A DNA stretch of 64,000 nt from Actinomycetes bacterium (GTDB lineage Bacteria; Actinomycetota; Acidimicrobiia; Acidimicrobiales; Ilumatobacteraceae): the NCBI GenBank assembly GCA_029782355.1, contig JAKOUY010000031.1:328742-392741 (forward strand), read 5' to 3'. How positions within the stretch are numbered: the stretch's first letter is position 1; each line of letters begins with the position of its first letter. The position numbers and the translations under genes are program-made. The notes below the pieces were generated by a model that saw nothing but the letters and a program-made list of their open reading frames with translations, ran no database searches and was not told the DNA's origin. Below are positions 1 through 9,233 of the stretch, piece by piece.

Positions 1-2
1 CC

Positions 3-1040
3 ACCTGCCCGCTCGGCGCCGTGGCCGACTACCTGCCCAAGGCCCCTGCGGGTCTCGACGTCGCCGGCGTGATCGAGCAGCCGCGCCAGTCGACCACCTC
101 GACCGGCAGCGAGGTGGCGACGGTGATCTGCACCGCCGAAGGCGGCGGCAAGACCGTGTCGATCTACGTCGGCGAACCGTTCCCGAACGGGTTGAAGGCC
201 GGCTTGGAGTCGATCCTCCCGTCGACGACGACGGCGTCGTTCAGCCCGGAACAGCCGGTGCGCGGCGGAACGCTGGTCACGTACTGCGCCACCGACAGCA
301 AGTCCACCACCCAGAGCTACTGCGAAGCCGACTGGGCCAACGACGAGATCGACTTCGCCATCGCCGTGGCGCCATCGGGCGTGACCGGCCAGCAGGTCGG
401 TGACTGGCTCCTCGCCGTGCTCGACGACCTGGTCGCCGCGACCGCCGCATCCGGTTCCGGGACGGCGACCCCTGGCACGGCCGTGGCCGAGTCGGTGCTC
501 GACACCGCGCAGGCCGCGGCCGGCGCGCAGGCGGCCGTGGCCGCCGCCGCCACCGAGGCCAACCAGCGCAACGGCGGTTCGCTGTCGAGTTGCCCGTTGC
601 TGGACGTCCGTCAGGTCGTCGCCGCAGCGCCGGCCTCGTTCGACCGCAGTGCGCTCGGCACGGAGGTGTCTGCCGCCTACCTGCACCCGGGCGACCTGGA
701 AGGTCCGCTGTGCCTGCTGCGCAACCCGAGCGGGGCCAGCATCGCCTGGATGGTGTCCAAGCCGTTCCCCGGTGGCGGGCACGCCGAGGCCGAGGCGCTC
801 TCCAAGGGGCTGAAGCTGTCCTTCGAGCCCGACCGGGATCACCGCGGCGGCACGATCGTCACCTACTGCGCGGCGAACCCGGACGGGTCGCAGCAGTTCT
901 GCGACGCGGCCTGGTCGAACGCCGAGCTCAACGTCGAGCTGCAGGTGCTGTCCAAGACGGTCACCCCGGCGGAGGTCACCGCCTGGCTGGTGGCGATGCT
1001 GGAGCCGTCGGTTCGCCAGATCGCCACCGCCGGCGGCTGA
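3..1040 (+). CDS. Two-copy Cys-rich repeat protein, unknown function (5' end outside window)
   Basis: No recognised family. The frame is open to the first bases, and the GTG at 21 lies inside a repeat unit, so the true start is upstream of the window. The visible 345 residues contain two copies of one roughly 140-residue domain (about 1-146 and 198-345) joined by an Ala/Thr/Ser-rich linker. Each copy opens with CPL, has a mid-domain Cys, then a TYC and a C[ED]AxW[AS]N element, and ends in an amphipathic helix of the WLxAxL type. Four conserved cysteines per copy suggest disulfides, hence an exported or lipid-anchored protein; this is inference, because any signal peptide would be outside the window. 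It is followed convergently by the VOC gene. Confidence 0.7.
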   Translation, partial: TCPLGAVADYLPKAPAGLDVAGVIEQPRQSTTSTGSEVATVICTAEGGGKTVSIYVGEPFPNGLKAGLESILPSTTTASFSPEQPVRGGTLVTYCATDSKSTTQSYCEADWANDEIDFAIAVAPSGVTGQQVGDWLLAVLDDLVAATAASGSGTATPGTAVAESVLDTAQAAAGAQAAVAAAATEANQRNGGSLSSCPLLDVRQVVAAAPASFDRSALGTEVSAAYLHPGDLEGPLCLLRNPSGASIAWMVSKPFPGGGHAEAEALSKGLKLSFEPDRDHRGGTIVTYCAANPDGSQQFCDAAWSNAELNVELQVLSKTVTPAEVTAWLVAMLEPSVRQIATAGG

Positions 1041-1049
1041 ACCGCTGGG

Positions 1050-1466
1050 TCAGTCCTCGGCCATCGACCCGGCCGGGCGGGCGCCGTCGAGGTACTCGAC
1101 CAGCTCGACCAGGTAGCCGTCGGGGTCGAGGACGAACCCGACCTTCACCGGCCACCGCTCCAGGCGCTCGGGGGCCATCGTCGACTCGTACCCGGCGGCC
1201 ACGACGGCGTCGTGCACGGCCTGGCAGTCGTCGACGATCATGTAGATCTTCCACAGGGCGTTGCCGTGGTCGATCGGCTGGACGTCGTCGTGCCGGTAGG
1301 CCAGCTGCAGACGCCCGCCCGCCGTATCGTGGGCGAGGACGCACTCGTTGACCCCGGGGATGTCGGTGCGACTCTGCTCACGCAAGCCGATGAGGTCGCG
1401 GTAGTAGGCGACCGACCGCTCCAGGTCGCTGACGTAGATGCAGTACTGACCGACGCGTGATGCCAT
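1050..1466 (-). CDS. VOC superfamily protein (glyoxalase I-like)
   Basis: A 138-residue single vicinal-oxygen-chelate protein. The sequence shows the classic opening (YCIYVSDLERSVAYYRDLIG, about residues 8-27), a GxxxxLAH strand, and the closing pattern FVLDPDGYLVELVEY near residues 111-125, whose Glu is the usual last metal ligand. This length and order match the lactoylglutathione lyase-like family. In that family, metal-dependent chemistry acts on vicinal oxygens such as methylglyoxal hemithioacetal, but many members have other substrates. The start ATG at 1466 leaves no N-terminal overhang. It lies 9 nt downstream of the folD stop on the same strand and may be its last co-transcribed gene. 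Substrate cannot be read from the sequence. Confidence 0.85.
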   Translation of the reverse strand: MASRVGQYCIYVSDLERSVAYYRDLIGLREQSRTDIPGVNECVLAHDTAGGRLQLAYRHDDVQPIDHGNALWKIYMIVDDCQAVHDAVVAAGYESTMAPERLERWPVKVGFVLDPDGYLVELVEYLDGARPAGSMAED

Positions 1467-1475
1467 GCGCCATGC

Positions 1476-2327
1476 TTAGTCGGCGAAGGCCCCCAGCATG
1501 CGAGCCGCAGCCAACGTGTTCTCCATCAGGCAGGCGATGGTCATCGGTCCGGTGCCACCCGGCATGGGCGTGAGCGCACCCGCCACCGCCGAGACGCTCT
1601 CGAAGTCGACGTCGCCGACGATGCCCGACGCCGTGCGACTGATGCCCACGTCGAGCACGGCGGCGCCCGGCTTGACGTGCGCCGCGGTGATCATCCTGGC
1701 CTGCCCGGCCGCGGCCACCAGGATGTCGGCCTCGCGGCACACCTCGACCAGGTCGCGGGTGCGCGAGTGGGCCAAGGTCACCGTGGCGTCGACCCCCTTG
1801 CGTCCGAGCAGCAGCACCTGGGGCAGGCCGACCAACGTCGAACGCCCGACCACGACGGCACGGCGGCCGGCGGTGGGGATGTCGTAGCGCTCCAACAGGC
1901 GCATGACGCCGAGCGGGGTGCAGCCGACGTGGCCCGGCAGACCGCGCACCAGACGACCCATGGAGACCTCGGTCAGCCCATCGACGTCCTTCTGGTAGGG
2001 GATCAGCGCCAGCACCGGCTCGGGATCGAGCCCGTCGGGAAGTGGGAGCTGGCAGAGGATGCCGTGCACCGTGGGATCGGCGGCCAGGCCGGCGACCGTG
2101 TCCTCGACCTCGGCCTGCGTGGCCGAGGCCGGCAGCTCGACCTGCTTGCTGATCATGCCGGCAGCAGCGGCCATCTTGTGCTTGTTGCGCACGTAGATCT
2201 GGCTCGGCTTGTCGTCGCCGACCAGCACCGTGGCCAGGCAGACCGGTGGCGAGCCGGCGGCCTCGATCCGCTGGCGCAACTCGGCGACCAGTTGGTCGCG
2301 CAGGGCGACGCCGTCGAGCAGCTTCAC
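1476..2327 (-). CDS. folD: Bifunctional methylene-THF dehydrogenase / methenyl-THF cyclohydrolase
   Basis: FolD interconverts 5,10-methylene-, methenyl- and 10-formyl-tetrahydrofolate with NADP in the cytoplasm. The 283-residue protein has the family's normal length. Visible motifs: YVRNK (Tyr45...Lys49, catalytic lysine), QLPLPDGL, DVDGL, CTPLGVMRLL, the nucleotide-binding GRSTLVGLP and the C-terminal PMPGGTGPMT. The frame stays open far upstream, but homology begins at the GTG at 2327, which overlaps the TGA of fhs as GTGA. This spacing indicates translational coupling with fhs, so the two enzymes of the formate-to-methylene-THF route are made together. Confidence 0.95.
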   Translation of the reverse strand: MKLLDGVALRDQLVAELRQRIEAAGSPPVCLATVLVGDDKPSQIYVRNKHKMAAAAGMISKQVELPASATQAEVEDTVAGLAADPTVHGILCQLPLPDGLDPEPVLALIPYQKDVDGLTEVSMGRLVRGLPGHVGCTPLGVMRLLERYDIPTAGRRAVVVGRSTLVGLPQVLLLGRKGVDATVTLAHSRTRDLVEVCREADILVAAAGQARMITAAHVKPGAAVLDVGISRTASGIVGDVDFESVSAVAGALTPMPGGTGPMTIACLMENTLAAARMLGAFAD

Positions 2328-4021
2328 GACAGGCCCACGATCTCGCCGTGCTCGTCGAGATCGATGTGAGCCGCAGCCGGATCGGTGCCCAGGCCCGGCA
2401 TGGTCATCATGTCGCCGCAGATCGGGTAGACGAACCCGGCGCCGACGCTGGCGCGCACCTCGCGGACGTTGACGGTGTGCCCGGTTGGTGCCCCCTTCAG
2501 CGTCGGGTCGGAGCTGATCGACAGGTGGGTCTTGGCGATGCACACCGGCAGACGGCCGAAGCCGTTGCGCTCGTAGCGGTCCAGTTGGGTGTTGGCCGCG
2601 GCCGTGTAGGTGACCGCGCCGGCGCCGTACACCTTGGTGGCCACCGCCTCGATCTTCTGCTTCAGCGTGGCGTCGTCCGGATAGGCGAACTGGAAGTTGC
2701 TGGGCTCGTCGCAGGCCTCGACCACGGCGCGGCACAGGTCGACCGCCCCGGCTCCGCCGTCGGAGAAGTGGGTCGAGACGGCGACGCGAGCGCCCAGCGA
2801 CTCGGCGATCTCGCGGATCGCCTGGTGCTCGCTCGGGTGATCGCCGGGGAAGGCGTTGACCGCCACCACCGGGGAGACACCGTGCAGCTTGACGTTCTCG
2901 ATCTGCTTGATCAGGTTGGCGGCCCCGGCGTGCACGTCGTCGGGATTCTCGGCCAGCAGGGCCTCGGGCAGCGGCTTGCCGGCGACGATCTTGAACTTGC
3001 CGCTGTGCGCCTTGAGCGCTCGCACCGTGGCCACCAGCACTGCGGCATCGGGGGCCATGCCCGAGTTGCGGCACTTGATGTTGAAGAAGCGCTCGGCACC
3101 CATGTCGGCGCCGAACCCGGCCTCGGTGACCAGGTAGTCCCCGCAGTGGATCCCGATCCGGTCACCGATGATCGAGGAGTTGCCGTGGGCGATGTTGCCG
3201 AACGGCCCGGCGTGGACGATCACCGGGGTGTGCTCGAGGGTCTGCAGCAGGTTGGGCTTCAGCGCCTCGCGCAGGATCACGGCCATCGAGCCGGCGGCGT
3301 GCAGCTGCTCGGCGGTCACCGGCTCGTCGTGCTTCGTGTAGCCGACCACGATCCGGCCCAGCCGGGCGCGCAGGTCCTCCAGCGAGGTCGACAGGGCCAG
3401 CACGGCCATCACCTCGCTGGCCGCGGTGATGTCGAAGCCGGTCTGGCGGGGAACGCCGTCGAGCCGTCCACCGAGGCCGACGATGATGTTGCGCAGCGCC
3501 CGGTCGTTGACGTCGAGCACCCGCCGCCAGGTGATGTTGCTCAGCTCCAGACCGAGGGCGTTGCCCTGGAACAGGTGGTTGTCGACCATCGCGCTGAGCA
3601 GGTTGTGCGCTGCGGTGACGGCGTGGAAGTCGCCGGTCAGGTGCAGGTTGAGCAGCTCCATCGGGATCACCTGGCTGTAGCCGCCACCGGCCGCGCCACC
3701 CTTGATGCCGAAGGTCGGTCCCATCGAGGGCTGGCGCAGGCTGAGCACGGCGCGCTTGCCGATGTGGCTCATCCCCTGGCCGATCCCCACCGACGTGGTG
3801 GTCTTGCCCTCGCCCAGCGGCGTCGGGGTGATCGCCGTGACCACCACGTACTTGGCCCTCGGCCGATCGGCCAGCGCGTCCACCGCCTCCAACCGGATCT
3901 TGGCGACGTCGTCGCCGTGGGTCTCGATCAGGCTGGCGTCGATGCCCATCGCCGCGGCGATCTCGGTGATCGGCTTCGGGGCGACGGAACGGGCGATCTC
4001 TAGGTCACTGGGGAAGCTCAC
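2324..4021 (-). CDS. fhs: Formate--tetrahydrofolate ligase
   Basis: Fhs makes 10-formyl-THF from formate, THF and ATP. The 565-residue protein is full length for the family. The ATP-binding loop TPLGEGKTT is at about residues 68-76, followed by the conserved QPSMGPTFGIKGGAAGGGY segment (about 97-115), and MPGLGT lies near the C-terminus. It is the upstream gene of a two-gene fhs-folD operon with a 4-nt overlap. The pairing provides one-carbon units for purine, thymidylate and methionine synthesis, or lets formate be assimilated. The ATG at 4021 is the first in-frame Met and fits the family N-terminus. Confidence 0.96.
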   Translation of the reverse strand: MSFPSDLEIARSVAPKPITEIAAAMGIDASLIETHGDDVAKIRLEAVDALADRPRAKYVVVTAITPTPLGEGKTTTSVGIGQGMSHIGKRAVLSLRQPSMGPTFGIKGGAAGGGYSQVIPMELLNLHLTGDFHAVTAAHNLLSAMVDNHLFQGNALGLELSNITWRRVLDVNDRALRNIIVGLGGRLDGVPRQTGFDITAASEVMAVLALSTSLEDLRARLGRIVVGYTKHDEPVTAEQLHAAGSMAVILREALKPNLLQTLEHTPVIVHAGPFGNIAHGNSSIIGDRIGIHCGDYLVTEAGFGADMGAERFFNIKCRNSGMAPDAAVLVATVRALKAHSGKFKIVAGKPLPEALLAENPDDVHAGAANLIKQIENVKLHGVSPVVAVNAFPGDHPSEHQAIREIAESLGARVAVSTHFSDGGAGAVDLCRAVVEACDEPSNFQFAYPDDATLKQKIEAVATKVYGAGAVTYTAAANTQLDRYERNGFGRLPVCIAKTHLSISSDPTLKGAPTGHTVNVREVRASVGAGFVYPICGDMMTMPGLGTDPAAAHIDLDEHGEIVGLS

Positions 4022-4111
4022 GGCCTGGCATCTTGCCAGCTTTTCGGGTGGCAGCGTGACGCATTCCCGGATCGATCGTTCCAGGAATGCACGCCTCGGC
4101 GTGCGCCGGGT

Positions 4112-6097
4112 TCAGTTCGCCAGCGAGGCCAGGAGGACCACCGTGCGGTCACCGGGGACGTCGGCCTTGGCCGAGGACAGCTCGGCGCTGTCGAAGGCCC
4201 TCGGGCCCAACGCGGCGACCACGAAGATCGAGCCGTCCGGAGCGACGAAGGAGACCGCCGTCGTGTCGGTGATGCCCAGGTCACGCTCGGCGACCTTGCG
4301 GAAGGTGCCCGGCAGGGCACTCACGTAGGCCCGGGTTGCGGCGGCGACGTCGAGGCTGGTGACGTGGACCTCGCTGTAGCTGTTGGTCGGTTCCAGACCG
4401 AGCGCGGCCACCACGCTGGGGAGCGCGACCACCGGACCGACGCCGGCCGGCTGCGGCACGGTCGACCACCACGACGGCCGGCTGAGCGTCGGATCGGGCG
4501 CGCACGTCGGGCTCCCGATGGGCAGCTGGCCGTCGGCCAGCACCGCCGCTTCCAGATCGGTCACGCAGCTCGAGGTCAGCAGTTGGCCGTGCCCCTCGCC
4601 GGTGAAGGTGACCAGCCGCGCCGACGGCCCCATGGCGGCGGTCATCTCCGTCGCCCAGCGGATGGGCGTGGCCGGATCGTTGGTCCCGCCGACCACCAGG
4701 ATCGGCGCGCTGGCGTCGTAGTGCACCTGCACCTCGGCCGCGGCGCCGGGAACGAGGGCCGGACACTCCGGGGCGGTTTCGCGGCGCAGCCCGTCGAGGG
4801 TCAGGTCCCCGCCGAGCAGCGGTGCCTGCCGGTGGATGGTGGCCAGCAGGCCGGGGAGGTCCGCCGGTGGCGGGAGCTCGAAGCCGCTGGCACAGGCGAT
4901 GACCGGGTTCGACTGGCGGATGGAGGCGTACGAGCCGTCCGGGCGTCGCTCGTTGTAGCGGTCGGCGATGGCCAGGAGGGCGGCCCCGTCGCCGGACTCC
5001 GCCTTGGCCAGGGCCGAGCCCAGCGCGGCCCACTCGGACGTGGCGTACAGCGAGGCGGTCGTCGCCCGCCACAGGACGACCTGGTTCACCGGCCGGCCGG
5101 TCACGGTGAGCGGGTGGGCGTCGAGTCGGTGGCGCAACGCGGTCCATCGGGCGGCGACGTCGGGGGCGTGGAAGGCGCAGGACGGGTCGGTCCGGCACCA
5201 CTGGATCCAGTTGCGCAAGGCACCTTCGAACCCGACCAGCTGGGTCAGGACCTGCTGCTCGGGCGTGTCGCCGTTGGGCTCGTAGGCGCTGTCCAGCACC
5301 ATCGCTCGGACCCGGTCGGGGAACAGGGTGGCGTAGACCGCACCCAGATAGGTGCCGTAGGAAACGCCGAGGAAGCTGAGCTGCTCGTCCCCCAAGGCCG
5401 CCCGGATGTCGTCCATGTCGCGGGCGGTCTCGGCGGTGGAGTAGTGGCGCAGGGTGTCTCCGTACCGGGCGTGACACGCCGCGGCGAAGCGATCGTTGCT
5501 GGACTCCAACGCCTGCGTGGCGGCCGGGGTGTCCGGCGTGTCGTCGAGCACCAGTTCGCGGTCGAGCCAGGCGCCGTCGACGCACGTGATCGCCCCGCTT
5601 CGATCCACCCCGCGTGGATCGAAGCCGACCACGTCGAAGTGCTCGAGCCCGAGGCGCCGCTGGATGTACGGCCCGGAGTTGGCGATCGGGTTCCACCCCG
5701 ACCCACCCGGCCCGCCCGGGTTGAACAGCACTGCCCCCTGGCGGGACAACCGGGCCGGGGCGCGCACCAGCGCCAGGTCGAGGTGCCCCGCGGTGGGCGA
5801 GGCGTGGTCGATCGGGACCGAGAGCGTGGCGCACTCGACGCCGTCCAGTGTCGTGCCCTGGTCGACGCACGGTCCCCAGTCGAGCGGCGCGGGGGCCGCG
5901 CTGGTGGCCACCGGTGAGGTGGCCGATGGGGGTGCGGTCGGCGCCGCCGGGGCCGGGACCGGAGCGGACGGGGCCGGAGCGGACGGGGCCGGGGCCGGTG
6001 GCGTGGGAGGCGGCGTCGTGGCCGCCACCGGCCCGGCGCCCACACCGGCGAGCGCCAGCGTGGCGAGCACGGTGCGGCGGGCGGACGAGCAGCGCAT
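4112..6097 (-). CDS. Secreted alpha/beta hydrolase, tripeptidyl aminopeptidase-like
   Basis: A 661-residue exported hydrolase. The N-terminus has two Arg, a hydrophobic run and an Ala-x-Ala cut region near residue 26, followed by a Pro/Ala-rich linker to about 70. The catalytic domain shows the oxyanion-loop element NPGGPGGSG (126-134), the nucleophile elbow GVSYG (Ser246), a late Asp in GGTNDPATP and a His in GEGHGQ. This triad and the TAP-like C-terminal half are typical of actinobacterial SlpD/TAP-type exopeptidases, which remove N-terminal tripeptides or act on esters. About 100 further residues after the TAP-like region do not resemble the core hydrolase and may be a separate small domain. 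It appears monocistronic. Confidence 0.88.
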   Translation of the reverse strand: MRCSSARRTVLATLALAGVGAGPVAATTPPPTPPAPAPSAPAPSAPVPAPAAPTAPPSATSPVATSAAPAPLDWGPCVDQGTTLDGVECATLSVPIDHASPTAGHLDLALVRAPARLSRQGAVLFNPGGPGGSGWNPIANSGPYIQRRLGLEHFDVVGFDPRGVDRSGAITCVDGAWLDRELVLDDTPDTPAATQALESSNDRFAAACHARYGDTLRHYSTAETARDMDDIRAALGDEQLSFLGVSYGTYLGAVYATLFPDRVRAMVLDSAYEPNGDTPEQQVLTQLVGFEGALRNWIQWCRTDPSCAFHAPDVAARWTALRHRLDAHPLTVTGRPVNQVVLWRATTASLYATSEWAALGSALAKAESGDGAALLAIADRYNERRPDGSYASIRQSNPVIACASGFELPPPADLPGLLATIHRQAPLLGGDLTLDGLRRETAPECPALVPGAAAEVQVHYDASAPILVVGGTNDPATPIRWATEMTAAMGPSARLVTFTGEGHGQLLTSSCVTDLEAAVLADGQLPIGSPTCAPDPTLSRPSWWSTVPQPAGVGPVVALPSVVAALGLEPTNSYSEVHVTSLDVAAATRAYVSALPGTFRKVAERDLGITDTTAVSFVAPDGSIFVVAALGPRAFDSAELSSAKADVPGDRTVVLLASLAN

Positions 6098-6137
6098 CAG
6101 CGCACCGTACCGAGTCCGACCCGACCGCGGGTGGCGC

Positions 6138-7508
6138 TCAGTCGACGCCCCAGGTGGCCATGTCGTTGAGGAACGGGATGATCTGGTCGGATTGCGTCGA
6201 CGGGTGGACCACGCAGACCCGCATGCAGGTGGTCCCGTGCCAGCGCGTCGGGACCATCAGCACGGTGCCGGCCCGGGCGTGCGCCGTGCTCCATTGCTGG
6301 TACTGCTGGGGCGTCCAGCCTCGACAGGTGAACAGGACCACCGACAGCGTCGGCTCGACGAGCAGGTCGAATCCTGGATGCGCTTGCACGGCGCGAGCGA
6401 ACTCGTGGGCGGTGCGCACGGTGTGCTCGACCGCGTCGCGGAACGCATCCGTGCCGTAGGTTGCCAGGGCGAACCACAGCGGCAGGCCGCGTACCCGGCG
6501 GGAGAGGTGGTAGGCGTAATCGGCCGGGTTCCACTCACCGCGATCGACGGCGTCGAGGTAGTCGCCATGCTGGGCGTGGGTGGCTGCGGCCAGGGTCGGG
6601 TCGCGGTACACCAGGGCGGCACAGTCGTAGGGGGCGAACAGCCACTTGTGCGGGTCGACGCCGAAGCTGTCGCTGCGCTCGATGCCGGCGAACGCCGGCC
6701 GGACCGACGGAGCGCACAGGCCGGCCAGCCCGTAGGCCCCGTCGACGTGCAGCCACAGGTCGCACTCGTCGCACACCCCGGCGATCTCGTCGAGTGGATC
6801 GACCATGCCGGCGTTGGTGGTCCCGCCGGTGGCGACCACGGCGAACACGGTGTGATCGTTCGCTCGGTCGATGGCGGCGCGCAGCGCTGAGCCGTGCATC
6901 CGACCGCGGCCGTCGGTCTCGACCTCGACCACGTCGACGTCCATCACCCGGGCTGCGGCACGAGCCGAGGCATGCACCTCGCGGGTCGCGGCGATGGCCA
7001 ACCGCCGGGTGCGCCCGTACTTGGCGAGGTGGGTGTGGCGCGCCGTGACCAGCGCAGACAGGTTGGCGGCCGATCCGCCACTGACGAACACGCCACCTGC
7101 CTCGGCGGGATAGCCGGCCAGGTCGGCCAGCCAGCGCAACGCCTGGTTCTCGGCGGCGATGGCGCCGGCCCCGGCCTCCCAGAGCCCGCCGAAGATCGAC
7201 GAGGCGCTGACCAGGAGGTCGAAGGCGGTCGCGGCCAGGCTGGGCGCGGCGGGCACGTAGGCCAGGTTCATCGGGTCGTCCTGCGGGCGGCAGGCGGGCA
7301 GCAGGACGTCGCGGAACAGGCGCAGCGCTTCATGGCCGCCGATGCCGTCGGGGCAAACCGCGCCGGCCAGGGCGTCGGCCAGCACGTGTGGTGGCACGGC
7401 TCCCCACGTCGTGTCCTTGCGCAGGCGCATCCGCTCGACGGCGTAGCCGATGACCGAATGGGCCATCATCTCCGCGCCCGCATCCCAGCGGTGCATCGCG
7501 TCGCTCAT
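6138..7508 (-). CDS. Pyridoxal-dependent decarboxylase (group II amino acid decarboxylase family)
   Basis: A 456-residue PLP enzyme of the aromatic/glutamate decarboxylase fold, which decarboxylates an amino acid to its amine. The cofactor lysine is Lys288 in DPHKWLFAPYDC; HVDGAYG (Asp256) binds the pyridine ring, and the FVSGGSAANLSAL segment (141-153) holds the phosphate loop. The frame runs open upstream into the desaturase gene, but homology begins at the ATG at 7508, which overlaps the desaturase stop as ATGA. Coupling to a fatty acid desaturase is unusual for this family and gives no obvious substrate. Related enzymes with a GGTTNAG loop include tyrosine, DOPA and 2,4-diaminobutyrate decarboxylases, so the substrate is left open. 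Confidence 0.88.
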   Translation of the reverse strand: MSDAMHRWDAGAEMMAHSVIGYAVERMRLRKDTTWGAVPPHVLADALAGAVCPDGIGGHEALRLFRDVLLPACRPQDDPMNLAYVPAAPSLAATAFDLLVSASSIFGGLWEAGAGAIAAENQALRWLADLAGYPAEAGGVFVSGGSAANLSALVTARHTHLAKYGRTRRLAIAATREVHASARAAARVMDVDVVEVETDGRGRMHGSALRAAIDRANDHTVFAVVATGGTTNAGMVDPLDEIAGVCDECDLWLHVDGAYGLAGLCAPSVRPAFAGIERSDSFGVDPHKWLFAPYDCAALVYRDPTLAAATHAQHGDYLDAVDRGEWNPADYAYHLSRRVRGLPLWFALATYGTDAFRDAVEHTVRTAHEFARAVQAHPGFDLLVEPTLSVVLFTCRGWTPQQYQQWSTAHARAGTVLMVPTRWHGTTCMRVCVVHPSTQSDQIIPFLNDMATWGVD

Positions 7509-8431
7509 CGCCGCAGCGCTCGCCAGATGGCCGGATAGGAGCGGTACTCGATGGTGTCGTCGACGTAGCCGGCGCCGTGCAGTGCGGCATGCAGGCGAGG
7601 CAGGTTGCGGAACGGCACGCCGGAGTCGACGTGGTGGGCGAGGTGGAAACCGATGTTGAACGGCACCAGACCGAATTGCGCCGGACGGTGCTGACGGACC
7701 GAGTGGGTGCTCTGGCGGCGGTCGCGGGAACGCTGCATGCCGCCGTGCTCGGCGATCGAGCGCAGCCGGTTGATCACCCGCCACACGGTCACGTGGGGGA
7801 GCACCCAGCACAGCGGATACAGCCACCAGTGCCCGCTGACGACGGCAGCGCCCAGCAGTGCGGTGTGCACGGCGACGATCTTCCACACGGTGATGCGCAC
7901 TCGCCGGTCGGGCGAGCGCACCCCGGCCAGCAGGGCGCGCATCAGCTTCAGCCCGGTCCGGCCGGTGGCGTCGCGCACCAGCTTGCGGCGGAAGCTGTCG
8001 GCGGCGATGGGGTACCCGGCGTACAGCGGGATGTCCGGTTCGTCCGGGCCGAACTCGTCGCGATGGTGGGCCATGTGCACTCGACGGTACGCGTCGGTGG
8101 AGGTGAACGAGGGAAACCCGAGCAGCCAGCGCCCGACCCAGTCGTTGGCCCGCTTGTCGGTGAACAGCAGGCGGTGCGCGGCCTCGTGCATGAGCGAGGC
8201 CAGTTGGGCATGGGCTCGGCCCATGAGCACCACCACGGGGAGCCAGCTCCATGGCCCCCAGGCGACCGCGGCCACCATCAACGCCCCGATCTGGAGCCAC
8301 GTGCTGACCACGGACGCGGCGTTGCGCCACGACGGGATCCGCCGCAGTTGTTCGCGGAACGCCGGCGTCGGCCGACCGTCGGGGCGGATCAGCTCGGTCG
8401 GGCGGACGGTCGGCAGCGCCGGCGGGACCAT
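7505..8431 (-). CDS. Membrane fatty acid desaturase / hydroxylase-type di-iron protein
   Basis: An integral-membrane di-iron enzyme, about 308 residues from the ATG at 8431. All three histidine boxes are present: HEAAH, HMAHH and HLAHH, in the order and spacing of acyl-lipid desaturases and beta-carotene hydroxylase-like proteins. Hydrophobic segments flank the first box and lie in the middle of the protein. Such enzymes use O2 and reductant to desaturate or hydroxylate an acyl chain or lipid. The frame is open further upstream; a GTG at 8482, overlapping the MBL-fold stop by 11 nt, is the main alternative start. It sits between the MBL-fold gene and the PLP decarboxylase in a tightly packed three-gene unit. 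Confidence 0.87.
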   Translation of the reverse strand: MVPPALPTVRPTELIRPDGRPTPAFREQLRRIPSWRNAASVVSTWLQIGALMVAAVAWGPWSWLPVVVLMGRAHAQLASLMHEAAHRLLFTDKRANDWVGRWLLGFPSFTSTDAYRRVHMAHHRDEFGPDEPDIPLYAGYPIAADSFRRKLVRDATGRTGLKLMRALLAGVRSPDRRVRITVWKIVAVHTALLGAAVVSGHWWLYPLCWVLPHVTVWRVINRLRSIAEHGGMQRSRDRRQSTHSVRQHRPAQFGLVPFNIGFHLAHHVDSGVPFRNLPRLHAALHGAGYVDDTIEYRSYPAIWRALRR

Positions 8432-8471
8432 GCCGCCCAGCGCCGCGGCCCCCGGCGTAGCGGCGAGGCGC

Positions 8472-9086
8472 TCACCAGCCACGAGCCACCCAGGCGGCCA
8501 GCTGCGGCCGCTCGGCGCCGATGGTGGTGCCCACGCCATGGCCGGGCAGCACGACCGTCTCGGCGGGGAGGGTGAACAGCCGGTTGTCCAGCGAGTCGAT
8601 GATCGTGGCGAAGTCGCCGCCGGGGAACTGGGTCGCGCCCGGGCCGCCGGGGAACAGCGTGTCGCCGGAGAACAGGATCGGCGCGCCGTCGACCTGGAAG
8701 CACACCGAACCCTCGGTGTGGCCAGGGGTGTGGATGGCGTGCAGGCGGATCTGGCCGACCTCGATCACCTCGGCATCGTCGATGAACGCGTCGTAGCCGA
8801 CATCCGCCAGCCGCGGCGCGTCGGCACTGGCCACCCCGACCTCGTACCCGGCCTCGCGCAGCTGGGCGACGGCGCCGATGTGGTCCCAGTGGCCGTGGGT
8901 CTCCAGCACCCGGCGGACCCCGAGGGCGGTGCACAGCTCCAGGAGGCGTTCGTGCTCGTTGGCCGCGTCGATCAGCACCGCCTCGCCGGTCTCCCGGCAG
9001 CGCAGGACGAACACGTTGTTGTCCAGGCTGCCGACCACGACCCGGTGGATCTCCATGCGGTGATCCGCCCAGTGGATGCTCGCCAC
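8472..9086 (-). CDS. MBL-fold metallo-hydrolase, glyoxalase II-like
   Basis: A compact 204-residue metallo-beta-lactamase-fold hydrolase. The zinc motif THGHWDH (His64, His66, Asp68, His69) is complete, followed by a TPGHTEGS histidine, the bridging Asp in FSGDTLF and the last His in LPGHG. Length and layout match short glyoxalase II-like thioesterases, which hydrolyse thioesters such as S-lactoylglutathione; the natural substrate in actinobacteria, which use mycothiol, is unknown. The ATG at 9086 was chosen; an internal Met at residue 11 is an alternative. It heads the unit with the desaturase and the decarboxylase downstream. Confidence 0.9.
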   Translation of the reverse strand: MASIHWADHRMEIHRVVVGSLDNNVFVLRCRETGEAVLIDAANEHERLLELCTALGVRRVLETHGHWDHIGAVAQLREAGYEVGVASADAPRLADVGYDAFIDDAEVIEVGQIRLHAIHTPGHTEGSVCFQVDGAPILFSGDTLFPGGPGATQFPGGDFATIIDSLDNRLFTLPAETVVLPGHGVGTTIGAERPQLAAWVARGW

Positions 9087-9233
9087 ACCGGCAGGCTACT
9101 CCGGCCGGCGCCGACCCCGCCCGCCCTCGACCCCCGCCCCCGGCCATGCCGCTCCCGCCCGGTGAAGCCGCGCCGCCGCCCCCTCCGCCGCATCCCGATC
9201 GTTCTGGTCGTGACCGATTGGCGACGTGCGGAA

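Noticed and set aside
2246..4003. Plus-strand open frame of 585 codons opposite fhs
   Set aside because: Fhs on the other strand has full-length homology with intact motifs; the opposite frame is Val/Asp/Gly/His-rich shadow.
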